Assembly (NCBI GenBank): GCA_949288715.1
Contig: CASELH010000004.1
Location: 21,626-85,625, forward strand
Reading direction: 5' to 3'
Length of the DNA: 64,000 nucleotides
Source of the DNA: an uncultured Bacteroides sp.
GTDB lineage: Bacteria > Bacteroidota > Bacteroidia > Bacteroidales > Bacteroidaceae
The notes under the pieces are model-generated. The model had not been told where the DNA came from. It made no database searches and saw only the letters and a list, made by a program, of their open reading frames with translations. How positions within the stretch are numbered: the stretch's first letter is position 1; the number at the start of each line of letters is the position of its first letter. Made by a program: the position numbers and the translations under genes. Positions 38,701-45,898 of this stretch are shown piece after piece.

Positions 38701-39951
38701 TTCATCACCGTGCCTGCCTACGATGAGGCCTACCGCGGCCGCAAGATATTGATACCTTTCTTCACCCCCTTCCTCTCGCCCCTGCTGCCGGCGGTGATGA
38801 AGGTGGCCGGCTACGAGGTGGAGAACCTGCCCATCAGCAACACGGAGTCGTGCGAGTGGGGACTGAAGTATGCCAACAACGAGGTGTGCTATCCGGCCAC
38901 GCTCATTGTGGGCGACATCATCAAGGCCTTCAAGAGCGGGCGTTACCGGGCGGAAGAGTGTGCCATCGCCATCACGCAGACGGGCGGACAATGCCGTGCC
39001 AGCAACTACATTTCGCTGATAAAGAAGGCGCTGGTCGATGCCGGCTATCGCGACGTGCCCGTCGTGTCGCTCACCTTCGGGGCCTCGCTGGGCAACGACC
39101 AGCCTGCCTTCCGGATGAACTGGCTGAAGGTGCTGCCCGTGGCGGTGAGGGCCATCCTGTACAGCGACGCCATAGCCAAGTTCTATTATGCCACGGTGGG
39201 GCGCGAGCGCGAACGCGGACTGGCCCGCCGCCTGCGCGATGAGTACCTGGCCCGGGCTGCCACCATGATTGGCGAGGGACGCTCGAGCGAGCTGATGCAC
39301 GAACTGGCCCGGGCGGCAGCGGGCTTCGACGCGGCGTGCGTGGACATGCCGCTGCCCCGGGTGGGGGTAGTGGGCGAGATATTCTTGAAATTCAATCCCT
39401 TCTCGCACCGCAACATCATCGACTGGCTGATAGCGCATGGCATAGAGGTGGCGCCGCCCATCCTGGTGGACTTCTTCATGCAGACGTTTGTGAACCGGAA
39501 GTCGAACGTCGAGGCACACGTGGCGCACCGCTCGCCCACCGACGTGCTGTATGGCCTGGGCTACCGCCTGGCCCGCAAGGAGCTGGCCAAGGTGAACCGC
39601 ATAGGCAGCCGCTTCCGCTACTTCGTGCCGTTCAACGACATTTTCGAGGAGGCCGATGAGGCGCGCAGCGTGGTGTCGCTCAACGCCCAGTTTGGCGAGG
39701 GGTGGCTGCTGCCGGCCGAAGTGTTGTCCTACCGCAGGCGCGGCGTGCGCAACGTCATCAGCCTGCAGCCCTTCGGGTGCATCGCCAATCACATTGTGGC
39801 CAAGGGCCTGGAGAAGCGCATCCACAACCTGTATCCGGACATGAACTTGCTGTCGCTCGACTTCGACAGCGGAGTGAGCGATGTAAACATCGTTAACCGT
39901 CTGCTGCTCTTCATCGACAATATCGGCACGGAAGTGCCTGTGGAGGGGTAA
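35731..39951 (+). CDS. Fused double acyl-CoA dehydratase activase / dehydratase-like protein
   Basis: A 1406-aa cytoplasmic protein made of two BadF/BcrA-type ATPase modules (each with GIDIGSTT or GIDSGSTT at its start), followed by a DUF2229-like and dehydratase-subunit-like C-terminal half. Module 1 (about 1-260) has cluster Cys in NGNCAGGTGAF and SRCGVFCKTD. Module 2 (about 325-590) has NEACSSGCGSFVETFAKTLG. The C-terminal part has Cys-rich LLHCKGCDNRCLV and GIPRCLNMFEEYPFW. Members drive electrons into 2-hydroxyacyl-CoA dehydratases using ATP; the physiological substrate of these giant Bacteroidetes proteins is not established. ATG 35731 is chosen because homology starts at MFKVGIDIGSTT. 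A -7-like TACTTTTG is at 35670-35677. Confidence 0.85.
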   Translation: MFKVGIDIGSTTVKLVALDEDGEIVFSKYGRHNARANEVLLSFLGELQAKTGDCEASLRMTGSVGMGLAEKCSLPFVQEVVAATKAIGHRYPGVQSMIDIGGEDAKVVFFHDGVAKDLRMNGNCAGGTGAFIDQMAVILGVSVDELNDLALRATQVHPIASRCGVFCKTDIQNLIAKNVSREDIAASIFHAVAVQTVITLAHGCDITAPVLLCGGPLTFIPALRKAFTDYLSLTDADVVLPENGTLLPAYGSALAEVKDEAGRRLSDYMETITRQGKALGALQSSLPPIFHTEDEYAAWKERISRKQIPVAPLTEGEHEVFLGIDSGSTTTKIVVTDADARLLYSYYTINRGNPIKAVAEGLAKLKQECEARKAVLRIAGSCSTGYGEDLIKAAFELHSGIIETIAHYMAARHLDKEVSFILDIGGQDMKAIFVNQGVIDRIEINEACSSGCGSFVETFAKTLGYLASDFAKEACRSQAPCDLGTRCTVFMNSKVKQALREGATIPDIAAGLAYSVVKNCLYKVLKLKSTEVMGKHIVVQGGTMRNDAIVHAFELLAGVEVSRCDIPELMGAFGCALYAAKHRGKPATLDEIITMAHYSSRLLHCKGCDNRCLVTKYTFDNGKCYYSGNKCEKVFTNAGDARVKGQNLYQRKNELLFDRHAEEHPGAPVIGIPRCLNMFEEYPFWHTLLTACGLNVRLSEPSRFSAYERNARMVMSDNICFPAKLVHSHVQDLIAKQVDRIFMPFVIFEQGGKEQNSYNCPIVTGYSEVVKGVQAGTIPIDSPVVNFKDRKMLFKQCQEYLHSLGVTDGERIRTAFRRAEEAQGHYARALVRANEKALNQARKEKRLAILLAGRPYHADPLIQHKIADMMADMGIQVLTDDIVRDKDIAIDDAHFVAQWAYPNRILKAAVWCAMQDDGLQFVEMTSFGCGPDAFLTDEVRDLLMRHHKSLTLLKLDDINNIGSLKLRARSLVESLNLAGEGKAARMEGEKFITVPAYDEAYRGRKILIPFFTPFLSPLLPAVMKVAGYEVENLPISNTESCEWGLKYANNEVCYPATLIVGDIIKAFKSGRYRAEECAIAITQTGGQCRASNYISLIKKALVDAGYRDVPVVSLTFGASLGNDQPAFRMNWLKVLPVAVRAILYSDAIAKFYYATVGRERERGLARRLRDEYLARAATMIGEGRSSELMHELARAAAGFDAACVDMPLPRVGVVGEIFLKFNPFSHRNIIDWLIAHGIEVAPPILVDFFMQTFVNRKSNVEAHVAHRSPTDVLYGLGYRLARKELAKVNRIGSRFRYFVPFNDIFEEADEARSVVSLNAQFGEGWLLPAEVLSYRRRGVRNVISLQPFGCIANHIVAKGLEKRIHNLYPDMNLLSLDFDSGVSDVNIVNRLLLFIDNIGTEVPVEG

Positions 39952-39980
39952 ATCTATATTTTTTACCGGAGGTGCCACGA

Positions 39981-40112
39981 CGCTATAGTGTCGTTAAAAA
40001 TGCGCTATAGCGTCGTTAAAAACGGACAGTAGCGCATTTTTAACTCCGCTACTGTCCGTTTTTAACGGGACAGTAGTCCGTTTCTAACGACACAGTAGCG
40101 CGTTTCCGACGG
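39981..40112. repeat. Palindrome array, six 22-bp units between convergent genes
   Basis: The array has six exact 22-bp units with elements of cgctatag/gacagtag type joined to gttaaaaac or its complement. Two overlapping inverted repeats are present: 39993-40006 with 40031-40044 (14 bp) and 40015-40034 with 40047-40066 (20 bp, perfect). They share bases, so both hairpins cannot form together. It fills the gap between two convergent genes and could act as a bidirectional terminator. Confidence 0.75.
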
Positions 40113-40114
40113 CC

Positions 40115-40867
40115 TTAGGGCGCGTCTGCGCCGCCCTCGTGGGTTAGCCATGCTTCGGCCTGTCGGAGTGTATCGATTTTTCCCACGTCGTACCAATGGA
40201 TGCCGTTGGCCTCCACCCCCCGGATAGTGGTTTCGCCGCAGGCGGAGAGGTAGAAGGGGATGATGGAGAAGCGCCCTTGCCACCCGCCCGCCTCCATGCG
40301 GCGGAACAGCGCGGGCGAGAAGACGTGTATGCCGCCGAAGGCCAGTGGCCGGTAGTCGGCGGGGCGGATGCCGGGGGGCAGCACTTCGCCCGTGGTGCGG
40401 TTGGTCCAGCCGCGCAGGCGGAGGCTGTCGTCGAAGAGCAGGTAGCGCGACGTCTGCCTGGGGCTGACCAGCAGCGAGGCGTCGGCCCCCGATGCCCGGT
40501 GCCGGCGGTAAAAGTCGGCCAGGTCGATGTCGCTGAGGATGTCAACGTTGTGGATGAGGAAGGGCTCGCCGTCGTCCAGCAGGGGGCGTGCCTTCAGGAG
40601 GGCGCCGCCGGTGTCCAGCAGCATGTCGCGTTCGTCACTGATGCGTATCGTGGTGCCGGGGAAGTCGTGGCCGGCCAGGTAGTCGATGATTTGCTCGCCC
40701 CGGTGGTGTATGTTCACGACCAGGTCGTTGAAGCCTGCCCGCGCGAGGCGGCGGATGACGTGCTCCAGCAGCGGCCGGCCGGCCACGGGGGCGAGGGCTT
40801 TGGGCACGCGGTCGGTGAGCGGGCGCAGGCGGGTGCCCAGGCCTGCGGCAAATATCATGGCTTTCAT
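40115..40867 (-). CDS. murU: Sugar-1-phosphate nucleotidyltransferase, MurU-like
   Basis: A 250-aa cytoplasmic nucleotidyltransferase. The N-terminal signature is MKAMIFAAGLGTRLRPLTDR, followed by VPKALAPVAGRPLLEH. Also present are LDTGGALLKARPLL and FLIHNVDILSDIDL (the usual GDxx acidic site appears as NVD). A final GIHWYDVGKIDTL closes the active site. The closest recognised role is MurU, N-acetylmuramate-1-phosphate uridylyltransferase of cell-wall recycling, because the upstream gene encodes an AmgK-like kinase and the start overlaps its stop by ATGA. Another NDP-sugar product cannot be excluded. Confidence 0.75.
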   Translation of the reverse strand: MKAMIFAAGLGTRLRPLTDRVPKALAPVAGRPLLEHVIRRLARAGFNDLVVNIHHRGEQIIDYLAGHDFPGTTIRISDERDMLLDTGGALLKARPLLDDGEPFLIHNVDILSDIDLADFYRRHRASGADASLLVSPRQTSRYLLFDDSLRLRGWTNRTTGEVLPPGIRPADYRPLAFGGIHVFSPALFRRMEAGGWQGRFSIIPFYLSACGETTIRGVEANGIHWYDVGKIDTLRQAEAWLTHEGGADAP

Positions 40868-42285
40868 AGCGGTGTGTCGGGTTGAAGTAGGGTGGTGATG
40901 CCTTGTTCGCGGTGCTGCAGCACGATGCGCACGGGGTATTTGCGGTGCAGGTGCTCGGCCAGGTGCTGGGCGGCATAGACGGAGCGGTGCTGCCCGCCGG
41001 TGCAGCCGAAGCTCACGGACAGGCTGGTGAAGCCGCGCTCCAGGTATCGCTCCACCGCGGCATCGGCCAGCCCGTAGACGTGCTCCAGGAAGCGGAGTAT
41101 CTCCCCGTCGTCTTCCAGAAAGCGGATGACGGGCTCGTCCAGACCCGTCAGTGCCCGGTAGCGTTCGTATCGGCCGGGGTTGTGCACGGCCCGGCAGTCG
41201 AACACGAAGCCCCCGCCATTGCCCGACGGGTCGGCCGGGATGCCTTTCTTGTAGGAAAAGCTGGTGATGCGCACGGTCAGCCCCTCCGTTTCCACGGCCT
41301 GCGGGGGCGCGGGCTCGGCCAACTGTTGCAGCACTTGGCAGAGGTAGGGGTATTCGGGGAAGGGCTCTTGCAGCAGTTTCCGCAGGTTGCGCAGGGCAAA
41401 GGGGATGCTCTCCAGGAAGTGCGGCTTCCGCTCGAAGTAGCCCCGGAAGCCGTAAGCGCCCAATACCTGCAGGTGGCGGAAGAGGACGAAGTGGCGCAGG
41501 CGTCGGCGGAAATCGACTTCATCGACCTTGCGGTACTTCCCCAGCGCGTCGAGGTAGGTGCGCAGCAGGGCTTCCTTCAATTCGTCGGGATAGTTGGCTT
41601 TGGCTTGCCACAGGAAGGAGGCCACGTCGTAGTACACCGGCCCCCGGCGCCCTCCTTGGAAGTCGATGAACCACGGCTGTCCGTCCTTCAGCATCACGTT
41701 GCGGCTTTGGAAGTCGCGATACATGAAGCCCTGAATGCCAGCGCCCGCCAAGGTGTCGGCCATGCGTTGGAAATCGTCCTCCAGCCTGTCTTCCTGGAAG
41801 GCAATGCCCGTGGCCTTGAGGTAGCAGTACTTAAAGTAGTTCAAGTCCCACAAGATGCTTCTGCCATTCAGTTCGGGCTGGGGGTAGCAGTAGGCGAAGT
41901 CCATGTCCGCCCCCTCCATCTGCAGGACCGGCAGAAGAGCCATGACCTGGCGCAGGAGCGCCTGCTCGGTAGCGTTGAACGTCCCGCTTGCTCGCCCTTC
42001 GGCGATAGCGTCGAACAGCAGCGTGTCGCCCAGGTCTTCTTGCAGGTAGTGCATGCCGTCGGCTGATTGCGCCAATACGCGGGGCACGGGCAGCCCTTTC
42101 GCGCCGAAGTACTCCGCCATGTAGATGAAGGCGCGGTTCTCTTCCTTCGATTCACCCTCCACGCCTATTAGTGAAGGGCATGGCCCCAGGCGGAAGTAGT
42201 GCCTGTTGGACCCTGCGGGCGTGAGTGGCTGCACTTGCTCCGGCAGGTGGCCGGTGTATTGTTGGTAAAGTTTTTCCAGTTCCAT
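40864..42285 (-). CDS. AmgK-like anomeric sugar kinase fused to RapZ C-terminal domain
   Basis: A 473-aa cytoplasmic fusion. Residues ~1-330 resemble phosphotransferases of the APH/AmgK type: catalytic loop GFMYRDFQSRNVML (Tyr where His is usual) and FIDFQGGRRGPVYYDVASF. Residues ~345-470 are the RapZ C-terminal domain: SFSYKKGIPAD, VFDCRAVHNP, LTGLDEPVIRFLE and SVSFGCTGGQHRSVYAAQHL. AmgK phosphorylates MurNAc or GlcNAc at C1; the RapZ C-terminal domain of E. coli senses glucosamine-6-phosphate. ATG 42285 (MELEKLYQQYTG) is chosen because upstream codons lie in pncB and show no homology. It is coupled to the MurU-like gene. Confidence 0.82.
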   Translation of the reverse strand: MELEKLYQQYTGHLPEQVQPLTPAGSNRHYFRLGPCPSLIGVEGESKEENRAFIYMAEYFGAKGLPVPRVLAQSADGMHYLQEDLGDTLLFDAIAEGRASGTFNATEQALLRQVMALLPVLQMEGADMDFAYCYPQPELNGRSILWDLNYFKYCYLKATGIAFQEDRLEDDFQRMADTLAGAGIQGFMYRDFQSRNVMLKDGQPWFIDFQGGRRGPVYYDVASFLWQAKANYPDELKEALLRTYLDALGKYRKVDEVDFRRRLRHFVLFRHLQVLGAYGFRGYFERKPHFLESIPFALRNLRKLLQEPFPEYPYLCQVLQQLAEPAPPQAVETEGLTVRITSFSYKKGIPADPSGNGGGFVFDCRAVHNPGRYERYRALTGLDEPVIRFLEDDGEILRFLEHVYGLADAAVERYLERGFTSLSVSFGCTGGQHRSVYAAQHLAEHLHRKYPVRIVLQHREQGITTLLQPDTPL

Positions 42286-42299
42286 ATATAATAATGGTA

Positions 42300-43463
42300 T
42301 TAGGCCAGTTGCAAGTCGTAGAGGCATGCTTTTACTTCCGCCTCGCTGCCGATGTGCTTGCCCAGGTCGTCGGAGAGCTTGACGCATTCGCGCCATTCCT
42401 GGTTGGCATTCATCTTGCAGCGGGTCAGTTTCATCACGATGTTCGAGGGTTTGTAGCCTGTGTCGTTGGTCAGATTGGTGCCGATGCCAAACGAGCAGCG
42501 TATCCGTCCGCGGCAATAGGCCTGTATGTCGAGTGCCTTCTCAAAGTCGAGCGCGTTGCTGAAGATAATGGTCTTGGTCGTAGGGTCGATGCCCAGCTCT
42601 TGGTAGCGTGCGATGAGCTTGTCGGTAAACTCGAATTCATTGCCGGAGTCGCACCGCACGCCGTCGAACAATTTGGCTTGTTTCCGGCTCAAGTTGCTTA
42701 GGAAGGCGTTGGAGGTGAACGTGTCCGACAGGGCGGTGCCCAAGTCTCCGTCGTATACGTTCACCCAATTCTCCAGGGCGAGGTAGTTGGCGTGCTTGTA
42801 TCCGAACTGTGCGCCGTGAAACATGAACCACTCGTGCGGGTGGGTGCCCATCGGCTTCATGCCATGCTTCATGGCAAAGTAGCAGTTGGAGGTGCCGGTG
42901 CAATAGCGGGCATGTTGCTTTAAGTATCCCAGCACTTTGTCTTGCACCTCGAAGGAGAATCGCCTGCGTGTGCCGAATTCCGAGAAGAGCAGCTGGTGCT
43001 CGTTGGAGAGTTCTGCCTTGTGCGCCAGCCGTGCTATAGTGCCATCCATGTCTACTTCATGTCCCAGCGAGCGGTTTCTTATTTCAGACACGATGGAGAG
43101 CAGGGGCACTTCGTACAGGGTGGCCTTGTACAAGTAGTCGGTAATCTCGATATTGAGGTGGCGGTCTTCGTCCAGCACAATCTGTACTTTGTCCGGGCGG
43201 AAGCGGAACGAAGACAGCCATTCCCAATACACCCGGGGCAGGAAGCGGCAATGCCGGGTCATGTATTCCAATTCGTCTTCTTTCAAGCTTACCTCTGCCA
43301 GCTGGTCGACAGCATCATGCAGTTGCTCCATGAATCGGTCGTTGTATACCGTTTCGTCCCTGTCCTTGAAGCTGAATGTGCCCATGGCGTAGGGAAACAG
43401 CTTGGTGTAGGCATACGATGTGGTAAATTTATACAGGTCTGTGTCGAGTATGGAATGTATCAT
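42300..43463 (-). CDS. pncB: Nicotinate phosphoribosyltransferase
   Basis: A 387-aa cytoplasmic enzyme of NAD salvage that joins nicotinate and PRPP with ATP help. It starts MIHSILDTDLYKFTTSYAYT. The phosphorylated His region is PMGTHPHEWFMFHGAQFGY, and the PRPP/phosphate-binding stretch includes FDGVRCDSGNEFEFTDKL, KTIIFSNALDFEKAL and CSFGIGTNLTND. Length is standard for the class. It begins the leftward operon with the AmgK-RapZ fusion (14 bp downstream) and the MurU-like gene. No clear promoter is seen; a degenerate -7 lies near 43490. Confidence 0.94.
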   Translation of the reverse strand: MIHSILDTDLYKFTTSYAYTKLFPYAMGTFSFKDRDETVYNDRFMEQLHDAVDQLAEVSLKEDELEYMTRHCRFLPRVYWEWLSSFRFRPDKVQIVLDEDRHLNIEITDYLYKATLYEVPLLSIVSEIRNRSLGHEVDMDGTIARLAHKAELSNEHQLLFSEFGTRRRFSFEVQDKVLGYLKQHARYCTGTSNCYFAMKHGMKPMGTHPHEWFMFHGAQFGYKHANYLALENWVNVYDGDLGTALSDTFTSNAFLSNLSRKQAKLFDGVRCDSGNEFEFTDKLIARYQELGIDPTTKTIIFSNALDFEKALDIQAYCRGRIRCSFGIGTNLTNDTGYKPSNIVMKLTRCKMNANQEWRECVKLSDDLGKHIGSEAEVKACLYDLQLA

Positions 43464-43589
43464 AATCGTAGGGTTTTCGTATTTCGGGCATGAAGATAGT
43501 GATTTTTATCGGATGTGTATATATAATTGTTAATGCCTTAATGTATTTTATTAAACCATGTTATATTTCCGGCTGTTTCCAGGCGATAT

Positions 43590-43620
43590 TTTGGTAGTTA
43601 TCAGAAAGTGCGTATCTTTG
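43590..43620 (+). promoter_or_regulatory. Consensus promoter upstream of cobQ/small RNA
   Basis: TTTG (43590-43593), a 19-bp spacer and TATCTTTG (43613-43620) match the Bacteroides consensus. Transcription should start near 43627 and meet a terminator at 43667-43694 before cobQ. Confidence 0.75.
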
Positions 43621-43626
43621 CTACGT

Positions 43627-43694
43627 GTTTTTCATAGTATTAGATTTAAGGTTAACAAAAAAGATTGGCTGTCTGGGATAGATAGCCTTTTTTT
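43627..43694 (+). ncRNA. Candidate ~70-nt small RNA or attenuated leader
   Basis: A transcript from the consensus promoter would be about 68 nt, ending in the hairpin GGCTGTCT (43667-43674), loop gggat, AGATAGCC (43680-43687), followed by seven T residues. The AT-rich 5' part (tagatttaaggttaac) looks like that of short intergenic RNAs I recall from Bacteroides, but no family can be assigned by eye. It could alternatively be an attenuator for cobQ. A second -7-like box TACCTTTG (43710-43717) lies after the terminator. Confidence 0.5.
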
Positions 43695-43774
43695 ATGCCC
43701 GCATTTTACTACCTTTGCTTCGTTTTTGTATGAGGCACGGTGTGCCAATCTCTTTAAAACAATCTTTTCTTTGT

Positions 43775-45271
43775 ATGCAGAAACTTCATCCTGTCATGTT
43801 TGCCGGTACGGGGAGCGATGTCGGCAAAAGTGTTATTGCCACGGCTTTCTGCCGCATATTCAGGCAAGATGGCTATTGCCCTGCTCCGTTTAAAGCCCAA
43901 AACTTGGCGCTCAATTCGTTTGCCACGCCGGAAGGCCTGGAGATAGGACGTGCGCAAGCCGTGCAGGCTGAGGCGGCCGGCATCCCTTGCCACACCGATA
44001 TGAACCCGTTGTTGCTGAAGCCTCAGTCGGGCCATACCTGTCAAATGGTCTTGAACGGGCGTCCACTAAGTCTCCACGAGGCATCCGCTTTCTCTGGCAA
44101 AGAGGGGCACAAAGTTTTGCAAAGGGAAGTGCGTGCCGCTTACGACCGGCTTTCGGCGCGCTACAACCCCATCGTGCTGGAGGGGGCAGGGAGCCTTGCG
44201 GAAATCAACCTGCGCGATGCAGACCTGGTCAACCTGCCTATGGCGCTTCATGCCGGAGCCGACGTGATATTGGTGGGCGATATAGACCGCGGAGGGGTGT
44301 TTGCCAGCCTGTATGGCTCGATGATGCTGCTTCGCCCGGAAGAGAGGAAACTGATAAAAGGGTTGTTGGTCAACAAGTTCAGGGGTGACATCCACCTGTT
44401 TGAGTCGGGCATCCGCATGCTGGAAGACTTGTGCCAGGTACCCGTGGTGGGCGTAGTGCCTTATTATGAGGACATCTGCATTGAGGAAGAAGACTCCGTA
44501 TCGTTGGCGGCCAAGTCCATGTGTTGTGAGACGGGCAAGGTGAACATTGTCGTCGTCATGCTGCGACACCTGAGCAACTTTACCGATTTCAACGTATTGG
44601 AGCGCGACCCTCGTGTCCATCTGTTTTACACCAATAATGTGGACGAACTGCAGAAGGCCGACATCATTCTGCTTCCGGGCACCAAGAGCACTTTGGACGA
44701 TTTGCATGAACTCCGTCGCAACGGCGTGGTGCAAGCCATCATTCAAGCCTATGGGCGTGGCGCGGTTGTAATGGGCATCTGCGGGGGCTATCAGATGATG
44801 GGGCTTGAGGTGAACGACCCCGACCATGTGGAGGGCGACATTGAGCGCTTGCCCGGTCTTGGCCTGCTGCCTGTCATCACCCATATTCAAGGCGAAAAGG
44901 TGACACGCCAAGTCCGCTTCCATTTGGAAAACGGAAACCGCGATGCCTGGTGCGAAGGCTACGAGATACACATGGGGGTTACTCGGATGGTAGAAGGCGC
45001 TTCGGCTCGTCCGCTTACTGTATTGGCAGACGGCACCACGGAAGGCTGCCTTGTCGACCGCACCTGCCTGGGCACCTACATTCATGGCATTCTGGACAAT
45101 CCTGCAGTCATAGACTTCCTGCTGGAACCTTTTAGCGGAAGGCTTGCGCAGAGGCAGGGCATGTTCGATTATCATAGTTTCAAAGAGCAGCAGTACGATA
45201 GGCTGGCTCAGCACGTCCGCTCGCATGTCGATATGCCGTTAATCTACAGAATTCTGAAAGGGGAGGCATGA
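43775..45271 (+). CDS. cobQ: Cobyric acid synthase
   Basis: A 498-aa cytoplasmic amidotransferase that amidates the b, d, e and g side chains of adenosylcobyrinate diamide using glutamine. The N-terminal P-loop-like ATP domain has MFAGTGSDVGKSVIATAFCR and FKAQNLALNSF. The class-I glutaminase half has the nucleophile Cys in VVMGICGGYQMMG and the catalytic His in GTYIHGILDNP. ATG 43775 (MQKLHPVMFAG) is preferred because upstream in-frame residues lack homology. No cobalamin riboswitch was recognised upstream, which is notable because cobalamin genes in this phylum often have one. Confidence 0.93.
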   Translation: MQKLHPVMFAGTGSDVGKSVIATAFCRIFRQDGYCPAPFKAQNLALNSFATPEGLEIGRAQAVQAEAAGIPCHTDMNPLLLKPQSGHTCQMVLNGRPLSLHEASAFSGKEGHKVLQREVRAAYDRLSARYNPIVLEGAGSLAEINLRDADLVNLPMALHAGADVILVGDIDRGGVFASLYGSMMLLRPEERKLIKGLLVNKFRGDIHLFESGIRMLEDLCQVPVVGVVPYYEDICIEEEDSVSLAAKSMCCETGKVNIVVVMLRHLSNFTDFNVLERDPRVHLFYTNNVDELQKADIILLPGTKSTLDDLHELRRNGVVQAIIQAYGRGAVVMGICGGYQMMGLEVNDPDHVEGDIERLPGLGLLPVITHIQGEKVTRQVRFHLENGNRDAWCEGYEIHMGVTRMVEGASARPLTVLADGTTEGCLVDRTCLGTYIHGILDNPAVIDFLLEPFSGRLAQRQGMFDYHSFKEQQYDRLAQHVRSHVDMPLIYRILKGEA

Positions 45272-45330
45272 TGGCGATAGGATAGTTCGCTATTGTGTGA
45301 AGCAGGGAGGTTACAGACAAATGAAAACAG

Positions 45331-45373
45331 TTAGTGCTTAGTAGCAATTGAAAGAAACGCTACTAAGCACTAA
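45331..45373. terminator. Heptamer inverted repeat between convergent genes
   Basis: A perfect 15-bp stem, TTAGTGCTTAGTAGC (45331-45345) with its reverse complement at 45359-45373, has a 13-nt loop. The sequence is built of in-register heptamers of the same type as 5011-5101 and 21668-21739. It lies between the convergent cobQ and the small barrel gene, a natural terminator position, but lacks a T-run. Confidence 0.6.
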
Positions 45374-45389
45374 GTTCAAATAAAGGGTC

Positions 45390-45863
45390 TTACAAGTAAA
45401 TGCCAAAGCCCACTTGCAGGCCAAAGTCTGAACGGTCTTTGTTGATGTCCCAATAGACAGCAGGTTCTAAGGTCACCGACTTGGAAAGGAAAAAGGCATA
45501 ACCGGCCTCCATGCCAAAACCGAAACGCGTCTTGTCCAGATAGTCGGTGTAGCGCGACAAGTTGATGTCGGCACCCACAAACACGCCTACCTGATCGAAA
45601 TAATATCGCCCGCCGACTCCCAGCTTATACGTGTCCGGGCCTTTTGCCCAGTTCGCTCCAAGGTCTACCAGCAATGCTACATTGTCGGCCAAGAAAGCTC
45701 CTCCTTTTACATCAAAGCCGAATTTGGCGCTGTCCGTCCCCGTGTTGTATGACAGGTTCAAGCCCGATACGGAAGGATTAACCAACCATGTTCCTTTCTC
45801 AAACTGTGCCCGTGCCGCCACTGTGGCGACCAACAGGCATACTACTAATAAAAACTTCTTCAT
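45390..45863 (-). CDS. Small outer membrane beta-barrel protein
   Basis: A 157-aa protein with a signal peptide (MKKFLLVVCLLVATVAARA). It shows eight or so amphipathic strands, including WLVNPSVSGLNLSYN, GAFLADNVALLVDLGANW, YKLGVGGRYYFDQVGVFVG and FGLQVGFGIYL, ending with an outer-membrane-type aromatic/aliphatic C-terminus. It belongs to the small OmpA-like/outer membrane protein beta-barrel group. The function is unknown. It lies 35 bp after cstA on the same strand. Confidence 0.8.
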   Translation of the reverse strand: MKKFLLVVCLLVATVAARAQFEKGTWLVNPSVSGLNLSYNTGTDSAKFGFDVKGGAFLADNVALLVDLGANWAKGPDTYKLGVGGRYYFDQVGVFVGADINLSRYTDYLDKTRFGFGMEAGYAFFLSKSVTLEPAVYWDINKDRSDFGLQVGFGIYL

Positions 45864-45898
45864 CGTTTATCTGATATTGAAATGAATAATTCCCTCTC

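Noticed and set aside
36583-39978. Very long antisense ORF opposite the activase gene
   Set aside because: It is a mirror effect of GC-rich codon use; the plus-strand frame has full family motifs. The same applies to long antisense ORFs opposite uvrA, pepT and thiC.
43464-43774. Cobalamin riboswitch upstream of cobQ
   Set aside because: No B12-box-like conserved core was found; only a promoter, a terminator hairpin and a second -7-like box.
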